From positions 75,968 to 139,967 of the forward strand of contig CAZFRO010000005.1 in NCBI GenBank assembly GCA_964521425.1: a stretch of 64,000 nt of DNA, written 5' to 3'. The first letter of the stretch is position 1. Each line of letters starts with the position of its first letter. The position numbers were made by a program, and so were the translations under genes. Below the pieces are notes generated by a model that did not search any database, was not told where the DNA came from, and worked only from the letters and a program-made list of their open reading frames with translations. Below are positions 26,293-34,110 of this stretch, piece by piece. Source of the stretch: Joyebacterum sp964521425 (GTDB taxonomy: Bacteria > Joyebacterota > Joyebacteria > Joyebacterales > Joyebacteraceae).

Positions 26293-26991
26293 CGGTCTCT
26301 CCTCGTGCATGCGGCAACGCCATCGAACAACCACGCCAAGGATAGCCAAGCCCGCCTTGGCGCGCAATCGGAATCCAGGCCCTACCCCAGGATCAAGACC
26401 TGGCCAAACAGAGCGACGCGGATCCCAAGGGATCCGCGCCACAAACAGCTTCGTACTCACTCAGTTGAATTTGCCTCCGGAGGTACGGTCGCCAAGGTAA
26501 GGCTGGGCTGCGGCTGACGCATTCCTGGCACCTAGAATTTTGCCCATCTTCCTATCGACGTACCTCCAGAGAAAACGAAAACGGCCGTTGGACTAAGTCC
26601 CCCGGCCGCATTAGAGCAATAGGAATGCCTCAACAGAGACAATACCGACAACAGATCTCGCGATAGACTCCATGTACGCGGTGCCTCTTCCGATCCCCCG
26701 AATGACTCAAGGGGATGCCGGTGCGAGTCCCAACTTCGAAAACCAGACTAAGTACAACGCTTATTGTGCAGGACCATCCACGCATGGTCAAGGTCTTTCC
26801 TTGCGGACGAGCACAGGACCGACCGCAATGGCCAGCGAACCGGTCCTGGCCCATGGTCCCGGAAACGCCCACTGGCTAGGCATTCCGATCCCCCACCGTT
26901 CGGCACACTACTTGCTTCTTTGTAACAACAGGATTGACCTGTTCCCTCGGGAACGCTGAGACACAGACTTCCTCCATGGGGGCCCTGAGAA
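26293..26991. other. 700-bp intergenic region without a credible gene
   Basis: No frame here has a family-like sequence. It contains a hairpin-plus-T terminator read from the minus strand (26571-26608), an inverted pair AGGAATGCCT (26619) / AGGCATTCC (26878) enclosing about 260 bp, and a short direct repeat TTCCGATCCCCC (about 26687 and 26883). A palindrome GTTCCC-TC-GGGAAC at 26941-26954 lies 37 bases before the response-regulator start. A minus-strand TTGACC ... CACAAT pair near 26775-26800 could start a small RNA ending at the terminator. Confidence 0.45.
26571..26608 (-). terminator. Minus-strand terminator in the intergenic region
   Basis: On the minus strand CGGCCG, GG, GGAC-TTA-GTCC, AA, CGGCCG, then TTTTCGTTTTC. 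Stem plus T tract is a good intrinsic terminator, but no protein gene on this strand ends just before it. Confidence 0.6.
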
Positions 26992-27702
26992 ATGGGTGTT
27001 CCGAGAAGAATCCTGATCGCGGAGAAGGACGCCAGAACACGTGGACAGATCTCGCACGTACTATCCGCGGCGGGGTATGCAATCTGCGAGGCAGAGACCG
27101 GACGCGAGGCGCTGAGATCCGTTCAGCTGCTCACTCCTGATCTGGCACTCGTCGGACTGGTTCTCACGGATATCGGCGGCAAGGACCTTGCGAGGATCCT
27201 GGCGTCGAACGGAGATTCCACGCCTGTGCCGACTCTGGTGCTCGCCGGGCCGGGGACGCATCACGATGACGTGCTCGTCGCCGGTGGCGCTCCGGAGAAG
27301 CCGGTCGAACGATGGGCAAGTCCCGACGAGGTCGTTACGCTCGTCAACCGGTTCTTCGAGACGTCGGAGGAGGACGATCCCGATATGTTCTCGAGAACCC
27401 TCCGCTTCGACTGCATCACCATCGATCCTTCCACGACGGTGGTGACGGTGAACGGCGAGACGATTGAGCTGACCGACAAGGAGTTCAGATTCCTGCACGT
27501 GATCGCGGTCAACGGCGAGCGAACCTGCACACGCGAGGAACTCAAGCGCCTCGTATGGGGACAGGATCTGGAGGTCATCGGACGGACAGTCGACGTGCTG
27601 GTGAGCAGACTCCGATCGAAGCTCGTCGCGGCCTCAGGAAGTGAACTCATCTCCACGGTCCGAGGTGTGGGCTACCGCTTCACCGGGGAGCGTCTGACCT
27701 AG
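26992..27702 (+). CDS. OmpR/PhoB-type response regulator with degenerate receiver
   Basis: 236 aa. The N-terminal receiver starts RILIAEKDARTRGQISHVL and ends with the conserved Lys in GAPEKPVER. The segment that normally carries the phospho-acceptor (D-L-x-L-x-D-x-x-L-P) reads LALVGLVLTDIGG, with Gly at the Asp position. The C-terminal winged helix (about 140-232: LTDKEFRFLHVIAVNGERTC ... RTVDVLVSRLRSKL ... ISTVRGVGYRF) is complete. It should bind DNA without phosphorylation-dependent switching. No histidine kinase gene is adjacent. An inverted repeat at 26941-26954 could be its own operator. Confidence 0.88.
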   Translation: MGVPRRILIAEKDARTRGQISHVLSAAGYAICEAETGREALRSVQLLTPDLALVGLVLTDIGGKDLARILASNGDSTPVPTLVLAGPGTHHDDVLVAGGAPEKPVERWASPDEVVTLVNRFFETSEEDDPDMFSRTLRFDCITIDPSTTVVTVNGETIELTDKEFRFLHVIAVNGERTCTREELKRLVWGQDLEVIGRTVDVLVSRLRSKLVAASGSELISTVRGVGYRFTGERLT

Positions 27703-27730
27703 GAATGCGGGAGGCGCGCCTAATCATCGC

Positions 27731-28031
27731 CATAGAGCGCGTGGGCGCGCTCAGTCTTCTCCATAGAGCGCGTGGGCGCGCTCTATCTTCTCCATAGAGC
27801 GCGTGGGCGCGCTCAGTCTTCTCCATAGAGCGCGTGGGCGCGCTCAGTCTTCTCCATAGAGCGCGTGGGCGNNNNNNNNNNNNNNNNNNNNNNNNNNNNN
27901 NNNNNNNNNNNNNNNNNNNNNNNNNNNNNNNNNNNNNNNNNNNNNNNNNNNNNNNNNNNNNNNNNNNNNNNTCTTCTCCATAGAGCGCGTGGGCGCGCTC
28001 AGTCTTCTCCATAGAGCGCGTGGGCGCGCTC
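27731..28031. repeat. 31-bp tandem repeat array at the end of the M3-like peptidase gene, with 100-base assembly gap
   Basis: Exact spacing of 31 bp between copies starting at 27731, 27762, 27793, 27824, 27855, then (after N at 27872-27971) 27979 and 28010. Each unit contains the hairpin GAGCGCG-TGGG-CGCGCTC. One copy differs (CTATCTT instead of CAGTCTT). The right-most copies are the last codons and stop of the peptidase gene, so the array grew from its 3' end. Confidence 0.92.
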
Positions 28032-29579
28032 AATCTCGTTTATGTAGTAGGTCGAGTCGAGACCCTCGAATCCCATTCTCTGTGCAATCTCCTCAACGGA
28101 CAGCTCGGCCCCGAAACCCCACAGATCTCGCATGAGCGCTCCGGCGTCCTCCGAGTTCCACCAGTGCTCCCCGAAGCGCTCGGTGAGCACATGCCTCAGC
28201 TGGGCAGCGAGGAACCACGCCTCCAGATAGTTGACGCCGTAGAAATCCTCGTTGCTGTCGAGGTACGCAAACTCCGGATGCTCAACTGGGACGAGTCGGG
28301 ATTCGCCCATGATCCGCGCGTACTCCTCCCTAAGCTCCTCATCATTCAGCTCCTGCGCGTGAAGCAGGCGCTCGTAGCGGAAGAGCCCGGCGTAGTACCG
28401 CGCGCTGCCTAGATCGCTCATGAGCTGATTCTTGAGATAGCGGCGTCTGACATCAGGATCGGGAATGAGGTCATAATCCTCCAGGAACAGAGGATCGGAC
28501 AGGAGTCCTTCAGGAAGATATGCGTAGGTTTCGGTAACGCCGTAGTCACCCAGCCGCTGGAACTCGTACTCATCCACGCGCACGAGGCCGTCGTGCAGTG
28601 CATGTCCCATCTCGTGGAACAGGCTCTCGTAGTCGTCAACCCCGCCTGACGGTTTGACAAGCACGCGGACGTCTTCTCCGGACACGATGGGGTATGTGGC
28701 GGGTCGGGGTTCCTTCTCGGGTCTGTCTTCGACATCGATGTCGATCATGGGTAGCGCCGATAGATCGATGCCCATTCCCGACAGCGTCTCCTCGAGCAGT
28801 GGGATCATGCCATCCGCGGGGAAGTACTCATCGAACTCCGCACCACGGAAGATCCGACCTCTATCGTAGTCGGGCACCTCCGTGACATCCACACCAAGCA
28901 CATCGTGCGCCGCGTCGTTCGTAAGCTCGAAGTAAATGTCTCGCGTGGCGTCGAGGAATGCGACAACGGTCTCCTCCAGACGGTCGTGGCTGATACCTCG
29001 TCTCGCGGCTTCAAACTCGCCCAGGCCGGAGTAGCCAAGCTCGCGGAGCCGTTCGTGGCCTTCCCGGACGGCACGCGCGCGGGGCGGGTTCAGCTCCTCG
29101 ACGCTGAAGCGCCCGATGGCCAGGTAGTAGTCCTCTCTCAGTGCGCTATCGGTCTCATTGTAGAGCGCGATCCCCGCATCGCGATAGGCGAGCGTATCTC
29201 CACCCACGATGATGCGCCCACTGGTCTCTCTGTTCAGAATCTCATCCTCGATTGCCACCAGTTCATCGTAGATGGCCGTCCCGGCGAGATCGTAGAAGAG
29301 GTAGTCGAGCGCCTTCCTTCTGCGAACATCGCTCTCGGCGTTTCGCATCCGGTCCACGTACGGGGCGAGGTCCGGATCGGTCAGGTCCGAGTACTCGCTC
29401 CAGATCTCGGCAAGTCTCGATTCCTCACCGTAAGCGTCGGTGTTGTAGTACGCCTCCATTATCCTCGCCGACATCTCATCAGAACGAGACCTGACATCAT
29501 CCAGATCGAAGCCGGTCGAACATCCGGACACCAGTAGAGCGACTGCGATAAGCAGAGATACGATCAACGGTCTATTCAT
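27999..29579 (-). CDS. M3-family-like zinc metallopeptidase, lipoprotein
   Basis: 526 aa. It starts with a lipoprotein signal (MNRPLIVSLLIAVALLVSGC, Cys20). The mostly helical body contains the gluzincin site FHEMGHALHDGL (HExxH, about residue 333) with a downstream acidic segment (YGVTETYAYLPEGLL) that can supply the third zinc ligand, as in oligoendopeptidase F/thimet peptidases. Here the enzyme is membrane-anchored outside the cytoplasm, unlike most M3 enzymes. The C-terminus (ERAHALYGED) and stop lie in the first unit of the 31-bp repeat array. Its start overlaps the end of the nucleotidyltransferase gene by 8 bases. Confidence 0.85.
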   Translation of the reverse strand: MNRPLIVSLLIAVALLVSGCSTGFDLDDVRSRSDEMSARIMEAYYNTDAYGEESRLAEIWSEYSDLTDPDLAPYVDRMRNAESDVRRRKALDYLFYDLAGTAIYDELVAIEDEILNRETSGRIIVGGDTLAYRDAGIALYNETDSALREDYYLAIGRFSVEELNPPRARAVREGHERLRELGYSGLGEFEAARRGISHDRLEETVVAFLDATRDIYFELTNDAAHDVLGVDVTEVPDYDRGRIFRGAEFDEYFPADGMIPLLEETLSGMGIDLSALPMIDIDVEDRPEKEPRPATYPIVSGEDVRVLVKPSGGVDDYESLFHEMGHALHDGLVRVDEYEFQRLGDYGVTETYAYLPEGLLSDPLFLEDYDLIPDPDVRRRYLKNQLMSDLGSARYYAGLFRYERLLHAQELNDEELREEYARIMGESRLVPVEHPEFAYLDSNEDFYGVNYLEAWFLAAQLRHVLTERFGEHWWNSEDAGALMRDLWGFGAELSVEEIAQRMGFEGLDSTYYINEIERAHALYGED

Positions 29580-30312
29580 CTTCTATGAGTCCTTCCAGCT
29601 CCAGTGCATCCTTGCCGGCTCCAGCGAGGTCCTCGGGTGTGCCAACATCCCGCCAGTAGGACACCAATTCGAACGCGCGTACATCGAGTCCTTCCTCGAT
29701 CATCATCCTGATGGCGTCGGGCAGTTCATACTCGCCTCTCTTGGAGAGTTCGAGCCGGGAGGTGTAGTCGAAGAACACGGGGGATGTGATGAAGATCCCG
29801 GCGCTGATGAGATCCGTCTCTGAGCTTCCCTGTGGGGGCTTCTCCACTATGTCCGTCACGCGATCGCCGTCGGTGTAGACGGCACCCCCGCGGCAGGGAT
29901 CATCGACGCGTCTTACTGCGAGAAGAAGATCGGTCGGGGTCTCGACGAATGCGCGGGCCATATCGGCGTAGGCCGCGGCCTTGGTGAGGATGTCGCCGAA
30001 CGTGAAGAAGAATGGACCGTCACTCAGGTACTCGCGCGCCGGCTCGGCCGCGCGGCCGGTCCCGTCCTGAACCTCCTGCGTGAAGTAGCTGAGCTTGAGA
30101 CCCACGTTCTCACCGGCGCCGAAGTAGTCGCGGATGCTGTCGGCCTTGTAGCCGACGATCACGGCCGCCTCCCGAACGCCGGCTCCTGCGAGTGCCCGCA
30201 GGACGTGCCAGAGCATGGGCCGTCCACCGACATCCACCATCGGTTTGGGGATGGCATCTGTTATCTCACGCATGCGAGTGCCCTTGCCTGCTGCCAGAAC
30301 GACGGCCTTCAT
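29572..30312 (-). CDS. Sugar-phosphate nucleotidyltransferase
   Basis: 246 aa, ATG 30312 behind GGGAGATCAC. The N-terminal signature VLAAGKGTRMREITDAIPKP is the nucleotide-binding and catalytic loop of the NTP-transferase family. VDVGGRPMLWHVLRAL and FFFTFGDIL (metal-binding Asp) follow, with late GEYELPDAIRMMIEEG and SYWRDVGTPEDL. It activates a sugar-1-phosphate to an NDP-sugar; the sequence does not tell which sugar or nucleotide. No C-terminal left-handed helix is present, so it is not GlmU. Confidence 0.88.
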   Translation of the reverse strand: MKAVVLAAGKGTRMREITDAIPKPMVDVGGRPMLWHVLRALAGAGVREAAVIVGYKADSIRDYFGAGENVGLKLSYFTQEVQDGTGRAAEPAREYLSDGPFFFTFGDILTKAAAYADMARAFVETPTDLLLAVRRVDDPCRGGAVYTDGDRVTDIVEKPPQGSSETDLISAGIFITSPVFFDYTSRLELSKRGEYELPDAIRMMIEEGLDVRAFELVSYWRDVGTPEDLAGAGKDALELEGLIEDE

Positions 30313-30403
30313 GTGATCTCCCGTTTCAGAGTCGCTCGCCTCGTTGTCAGCCTTCACTACGGATGGTACAACCGGGGTCAACATCCAACAAGCGCCGCGC
30401 AGG

Positions 30404-31507
30404 TTATCTGACGGCGCGATCGATGACCCCTCCCCCGAGCACGATGTCATCATCGTACAGCACAATGAACTGCCCGGGAGTTATCGCTCGCTCCGGTTCA
30501 TCGAACTTGACCGTCATCATGTCACCGTCGAGAGACACATCGCATGCAACCGGTTGACCCGCGTACCTTATCTTCGCCCGCGCGCGGAACCGGGCAGGGG
30601 GAGCGCCCGACGGCCAATTAAGTTCGCTTGCCTCAAGCGTGTCGCAGTAGAGATCCTCATCGTCGCCAACGATTATGGCGTTTCGCTCAGGCACAATCTC
30701 AATCACATACGTGGGTCTTGGACGCGAGAGACCCAGCCCTCCACGCTGTCCGATCGTGTACGATGCGATTCCCCTGTGCTCGCCGAGGACGCGGCCTTCC
30801 GCGTCCTCGATGGGCCCAGCTCGCACGCCGCTTGGGGCATGCTTAAGAAGAAACTCCGACAGAGGACGACCCGATAGAAAGCAGATGTCCGCGCTCTCCC
30901 GGGCAGCCGCCGCCGGCAGTCCAGCGTCGCGCGCGATCGCACGCACGTCGTCCTTCATGAACTCGCCCACCGGCATCAGCGTCGCTCCAAGCTGCTCGCC
31001 GGTGAGCCTGTGTAGGAAGTACGATTGGTCCTTCGAAGGATCGCGCCCCGTCGCGAGTCGTGGAGCGCCTCCCCCATCGTCGCGAATGATGCGCGCGTGA
31101 TGACCGGTCGCGAGGAATTCCGCTCCAAGCTCGCGGGCTTCGTCGAGAAGATGTCCGAACTTGATGAGTCTGTTGCAGACGACACAGGGATTGGGTGTTC
31201 GACCGGAGGCGTACTCAGCCAGGAGGTACGAAAGGACGCTCTCTTCGAAGGCGGAGCCAAGATCGACAACGTGGTGCTCGACACCGAGGAATTCGGCCGT
31301 TCTCGCGGCGCTGTCGGCCCATCCGTCCGCCGGCCGATCCGGCTCAGCATCGCCATCGGGGCCGGCACCAGGAGCGAAGCCGTCGCTGCCGCCCACGAGA
31401 TCACCCAACGTCATCGTCAGACCGACAACATCGTGACCTTCGCGAAGGAGAATGAGAGCAGCTACCGAACTATCGACACCGCCGCTCATCGCAACGACGA
31501 TTCTCAT
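30404..31507 (-). CDS. mnmA: tRNA-specific 2-thiouridylase MnmA
   Basis: 367 aa. The PP-loop MSGGVDSSVAALIL binds ATP. The catalytic Cys pair is visible as NPCVVCN (nucleophile) and ADICFL (persulfide). SKDQSYFLHRL and YTIGQRGGLGLS are family segments. It thiolates U34 of tRNA Lys, Glu and Gln. An Asp/Gly/Pro-rich insertion (about residues 38-62) is unusual in length. The ATG at 31507 overlaps the stop of the upstream barrel gene (TGATG). Confidence 0.95.
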   Translation of the reverse strand: MRIVVAMSGGVDSSVAALILLREGHDVVGLTMTLGDLVGGSDGFAPGAGPDGDAEPDRPADGWADSAARTAEFLGVEHHVVDLGSAFEESVLSYLLAEYASGRTPNPCVVCNRLIKFGHLLDEARELGAEFLATGHHARIIRDDGGGAPRLATGRDPSKDQSYFLHRLTGEQLGATLMPVGEFMKDDVRAIARDAGLPAAAARESADICFLSGRPLSEFLLKHAPSGVRAGPIEDAEGRVLGEHRGIASYTIGQRGGLGLSRPRPTYVIEIVPERNAIIVGDDEDLYCDTLEASELNWPSGAPPARFRARAKIRYAGQPVACDVSLDGDMMTVKFDEPERAITPGQFIVLYDDDIVLGGGVIDRAVR

Positions 31508-32670
31508 CAGAAGACGTAGCCGATCGAGGTGTAGAGCCCGGAGTTCGTCACCTGAGCCGTCTCGCCTCCTTCGGAGAACTGCTCCCGAACGAAGGCCGCC
31601 TCGAAGACGTACTGTTCAAAGCTCCACGCGCAACCAAGCCCCATCGAGTTCTCGGGGACGATCCCGTGGTCGATCTCCCCACCCACTGCGATGGAGTAGC
31701 CGGCCCTGAGGGTGAGCTTCCCCTCGAGAACGACACTCTCGACGCCGATCGCCGCGGTCGCAGGTGACGCGTCATACTCATCCCTGGCGCCATCATCTTC
31801 CTTGTAGGCCGAGAGCGTGGAACTCACACCGTCCCAGCCGTTCTGGACATAACTTGCGTGGACCGAGATAATCTCGTTCGGGTTGTAAGTCACTCCGCCA
31901 ACTGCCGTGGCCTGCGTCTTCGTCTTTTCATCCCGACGATCCTCGCCGTACCAATCATCGCTCCTCACATTGATCGAGGAACCCCAGCGATAGCCGAGAC
32001 CCAAAGCAAGCGACTCCGTGGCGTCAAAGAGGAAACCCGCGGCCACCGTGAACCCACGACCCTTCACTCGTGCCTTCTCCAACTCGTCACCGACGAACTC
32101 GTCACGCACCGATTCCTCGAGCGACACGACTCCGGCCGAGATTCCGAGGACGCCCTGGTCCGTGTCTCCGATGCGAGCCGCGACGATGGCTTCGAAGAAG
32201 CGAAGCGAACCGGTGAAGGTCCCCTTGTACTGCTTGTACACCGTAACGGTGTCCTCCATCGTCGGCCTCATGCCCGTGAGCTCGAGCTGTCTGTACGAAG
32301 GGCATGCGTAGCCGAAGCCGAGCGTGAGGTTCTGGGAGCTCTTGGCGGCAACGAAGTGAGAGAACAGGAATCCATCGTCGCTTGATTCGTAGCGCTCATC
32401 GCCGTCGGGGAAGTAGTACCGGTTCTTCAGATTCAGACGCATCGTGGCCTGACCACTGATCCCCTCGCGCTGAGAGGCGGCGGCCGGATTGTAGAAACAG
32501 GCGGAGACACCACCCGTGGCGATGCTTGCACCGCAGAGGGCAGCCTGCCGGGAGTTGATATAGTGGGAGTATGTGCGTGGGGCGTCGCCGATCGACGTCC
32601 GGGTGTCGTCAGCATTGACGGTCCCTGACGCGAGTACGACGAACACCAGGATCAGGATCGCATACCGCAT
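31507..32670 (-). CDS. Outer-membrane barrel protein, FadL/PorV-like
   Basis: 387 aa with a signal peptide (MRYAILILVFVVLASGTVNA). The start of the mature protein (HYINSRQAALCGASIATGG ... ACFYNPAAAS) matches the NPAA/NPAG motif of PorV/FadL-type proteins. Regular strands follow to the terminal LYTSIGYVF with a C-terminal Phe. RBS CAGGAGGGACG. Translationally coupled to mnmA although functionally unrelated. Confidence 0.8.
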   Translation of the reverse strand: MRYAILILVFVVLASGTVNADDTRTSIGDAPRTYSHYINSRQAALCGASIATGGVSACFYNPAAASQREGISGQATMRLNLKNRYYFPDGDERYESSDDGFLFSHFVAAKSSQNLTLGFGYACPSYRQLELTGMRPTMEDTVTVYKQYKGTFTGSLRFFEAIVAARIGDTDQGVLGISAGVVSLEESVRDEFVGDELEKARVKGRGFTVAAGFLFDATESLALGLGYRWGSSINVRSDDWYGEDRRDEKTKTQATAVGGVTYNPNEIISVHASYVQNGWDGVSSTLSAYKEDDGARDEYDASPATAAIGVESVVLEGKLTLRAGYSIAVGGEIDHGIVPENSMGLGCAWSFEQYVFEAAFVREQFSEGGETAQVTNSGLYTSIGYVF

Positions 32671-32732
32671 CGTCCCTCCTGTGTCACGGGCGTGTCCAAC
32701 TCGCTGACCGCCGGCAGTATATCACGAACTGC

Positions 32733-33296
32733 CTATCTGTAGAGCGCTTTTATGAGACCCCAGCTGGAATCAGTATCGGGGTCGACTGCGGTGGTCTGCG
32801 CCGACAGTTCGACGTAGTCCACGAGGGCGAATGAGCCAGCGGTCAGCTCGATCCGCAGGATGTAGGTGCCTTCCTTAACGCAGATGTGTCCGCTCCCGGC
32901 GGCGTAGGAGAAGGGGCCTCAGCCAAGCCCCATGCCGAGGAGGGAGAACTCGCTCTCGGCGTCGACGCTCTGGTGTGCATCGTCGAAGACCGTGAGAAGC
33001 ATGCCGATCGTCTCACCATATGGCGCCTGGTAGGAAAGCGTCAGATCGTAGCAGGACTCCGCGGGGAGCGTTGCCTTCACCTCGATCCACTCACCTATGA
33101 TGTCAAGCCCGTCCACTGCTAGTCCATCGCTCGCACTGCTGCAGACGACGGATGCGATCTCCGCTCCACCCTCATTGTAGAAATCCGTGTAGGACTCGCA
33201 CTCGACGCGTACGTCAGGACCTCCAAAGGCGACCGAAGCTGCCGTGAGGACCAGGGCCACAACTACTGATGATGCGATGATCGGCGACGAGCGCAC
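32733..33296 (-). CDS. CBM6/35-like secreted protein with in-frame TGA (candidate selenoprotein) and WG tail, copy B
   Basis: 187 aa if the TGA at codon 126 (32921-32919) is decoded. GTG 33296 follows GGGGAG and starts a signal peptide (MRSSPIIASSVVVALVLTAA). A beta-sandwich like carbohydrate-binding modules 6/35 follows (VECESYTDFYNEGG, VDGLDIIGEWIEVKATLPA). After GMGLG comes TGA, then GPFSYAAGSGHICVKEGTYI and ALVDYVELS, which complete the sandwich, and the tail AVDPDTDSSWGLIKALYR. It is 36 bases downstream of paralogue A, which has TGA at the same place. TGA is a normal stop in neighbouring genes. A conserved nonsense mutation would not preserve the downstream frame and tail in two diverged copies. 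Standard annotation would truncate it at 32919. Confidence 0.72.
32890..32902 (-). promoter_or_regulatory. SECIS-like hairpin after the TGA of copy B
   Basis: Minus-strand CCGC, loop CGGGA, GCGG. The loop starts 21 nt after the TGA and has G at its second position, within the spacing and loop rules described for bacterial SECIS elements. The stem is only 4 bp, so the evidence is moderate. Confidence 0.4.
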
Positions 33297-33332
33297 GTCT
33301 CTCCCCTCTCTGTGAGCTTGCTCTGGAGCAGA

Positions 33333-33923
33333 CTAACGATACATGCTCTTGATGCTGCCCCAGGTCGTGTTCTCCACGGGCGTTCCGGAGAAGATGAATC
33401 TCGCGAAATCCAGATTGACGCGAGTTCCCCACTCGATCCCTATGCGGAACCTGTTCTCACCAGACTTGAGCCAAACCTCGCTGTCTCCGACAGCCATGGA
33501 GAAGGGACCTCAGCCAAACCCCCAACCCTCCGTGAGCGTGAAGTCCGAGACGAGATTGACATCGCCTCCTTCTTCATTGATCACGGTCAACCTGATCCCG
33601 GCCGTCTCTTCGTACTCTATCTGGTACCCCACGGTCGGCTCGTAGTAGCCGGTCACCGGAGCGAAGATGCTCACCTCGATCCACTCACCGATCACGTCAA
33701 CTCCGTCGGCGGCATAGTACTCACTCGCTTCGGAGCAAAACGCCTTGTGAATTCTGAGTCCACCGATGTTGTAGCTGTCCACGTACCCCTCGCACTCGGC
33801 CTGAATGGTCGTCCCGCCAAGAGCCGAGGTCGCGGCGATCATGAGCGTCATGAATGCCCCAACGACAAGGACCACGGTACGGATGGTTCTCCTGTATGTC
33901 CACGTGGACGTGTCGGATGGCAT
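33333..33923 (-). CDS. CBM6/35-like secreted protein with in-frame TGA (candidate selenoprotein) and WG tail, copy A
   Basis: 196 aa if the TGA at codon 138 (33512-33510) is decoded. ATG 33923 follows GAGGAGAGC; the signal peptide spans roughly residues 13-35. The mature domain parallels copy B: IQAECEGYVDSYNIGG, FCSEAS, VDGVDVIGEWIEV. The stretch GWGFG-TGA-GPFSMAVG aligns with GMGLG-TGA-GPFSYAAG of copy B. It continues with WLKSGENRFRIGIEWG, VNLDFARFIF and ends TPVENTTWGSIKSMYR. Outside this block identity is modest, so the copies are old. Both retain Cys in the N-terminal ECE/ECS-type and CS.AS positions that could pair with a Sec. Other decodings (readthrough, Trp) remain possible. Confidence 0.72.
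33480..33494 (-). promoter_or_regulatory. SECIS-like hairpin after the TGA of copy A
   Basis: Minus-strand GCTGTC, loop GGA, GACAGC: a perfect 6-bp stem. The loop starts 22 nt after the TGA and begins GG, as expected for a bacterial selenocysteine insertion element. Confidence 0.5.
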
Positions 33924-33960
33924 CTGAAGCTCTCCTCAAGATGTCGTGTGATACTTGTAA

Positions 33961-34032
33961 GCGCGTACCCGACAGGGATACGCGCACGTCGTGCGTCAGA
34001 CTTGTAAGCGCGTACCCAACAGGGATACGCGC
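33961..34032. repeat. Two 47-bp-spaced hairpin repeats upstream of the TGA-containing genes
   Basis: GCGCGTACCC, loop GACA or AACA, GGGATACGCGC occurs at 33961-33985 and 34008-34032, each preceded by ACTTGTAA. The 7-bp outer arms and CC/GG inner pairs give stable hairpins. They sit between the TonB receptor stop and copy A on the same strand and could terminate, attenuate or stabilise that transcript. Confidence 0.8.
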
Positions 34033-34110
34033 GCGTTGCCCTATCTATTGAGACTCATGAACTGTGATCGGGATTCTTCCCGGAAGCGGTCTTTTTCCGC
34101 GGGAGCCCCG

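Noticed and set aside
26700..26730. GGTGCGAGTCC segment resembling a tRNA T-loop or riboswitch fragment
   Set aside because: Flanking bases do not pair as a T-stem and no acceptor, anticodon or riboswitch core surrounds it.
26630..26872. 80-codon minus-strand frame in the intergenic region
   Set aside because: No SD, irregular Cys/Arg-rich sequence and no signal or family features.
27731..28031. Repeat array as a CRISPR
   Set aside because: Copies are contiguous with no spacers and a 31-bp period; the unit derives from the end of a coding sequence.
32733..33923. Genome-wide reassignment of TGA (genetic code 4 or 25)
   Set aside because: Many intact family genes here end in TGA at the expected length, including the 3051 barrel, the 9550 barrel and the gingipain-like gene.
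32733..33923. Two decaying pseudogenes
   Set aside because: Both keep signal peptide, SD, open frame on both sides of the TGA and an intact tail; independent decay would not place the same nonsense codon with conserved flanks.
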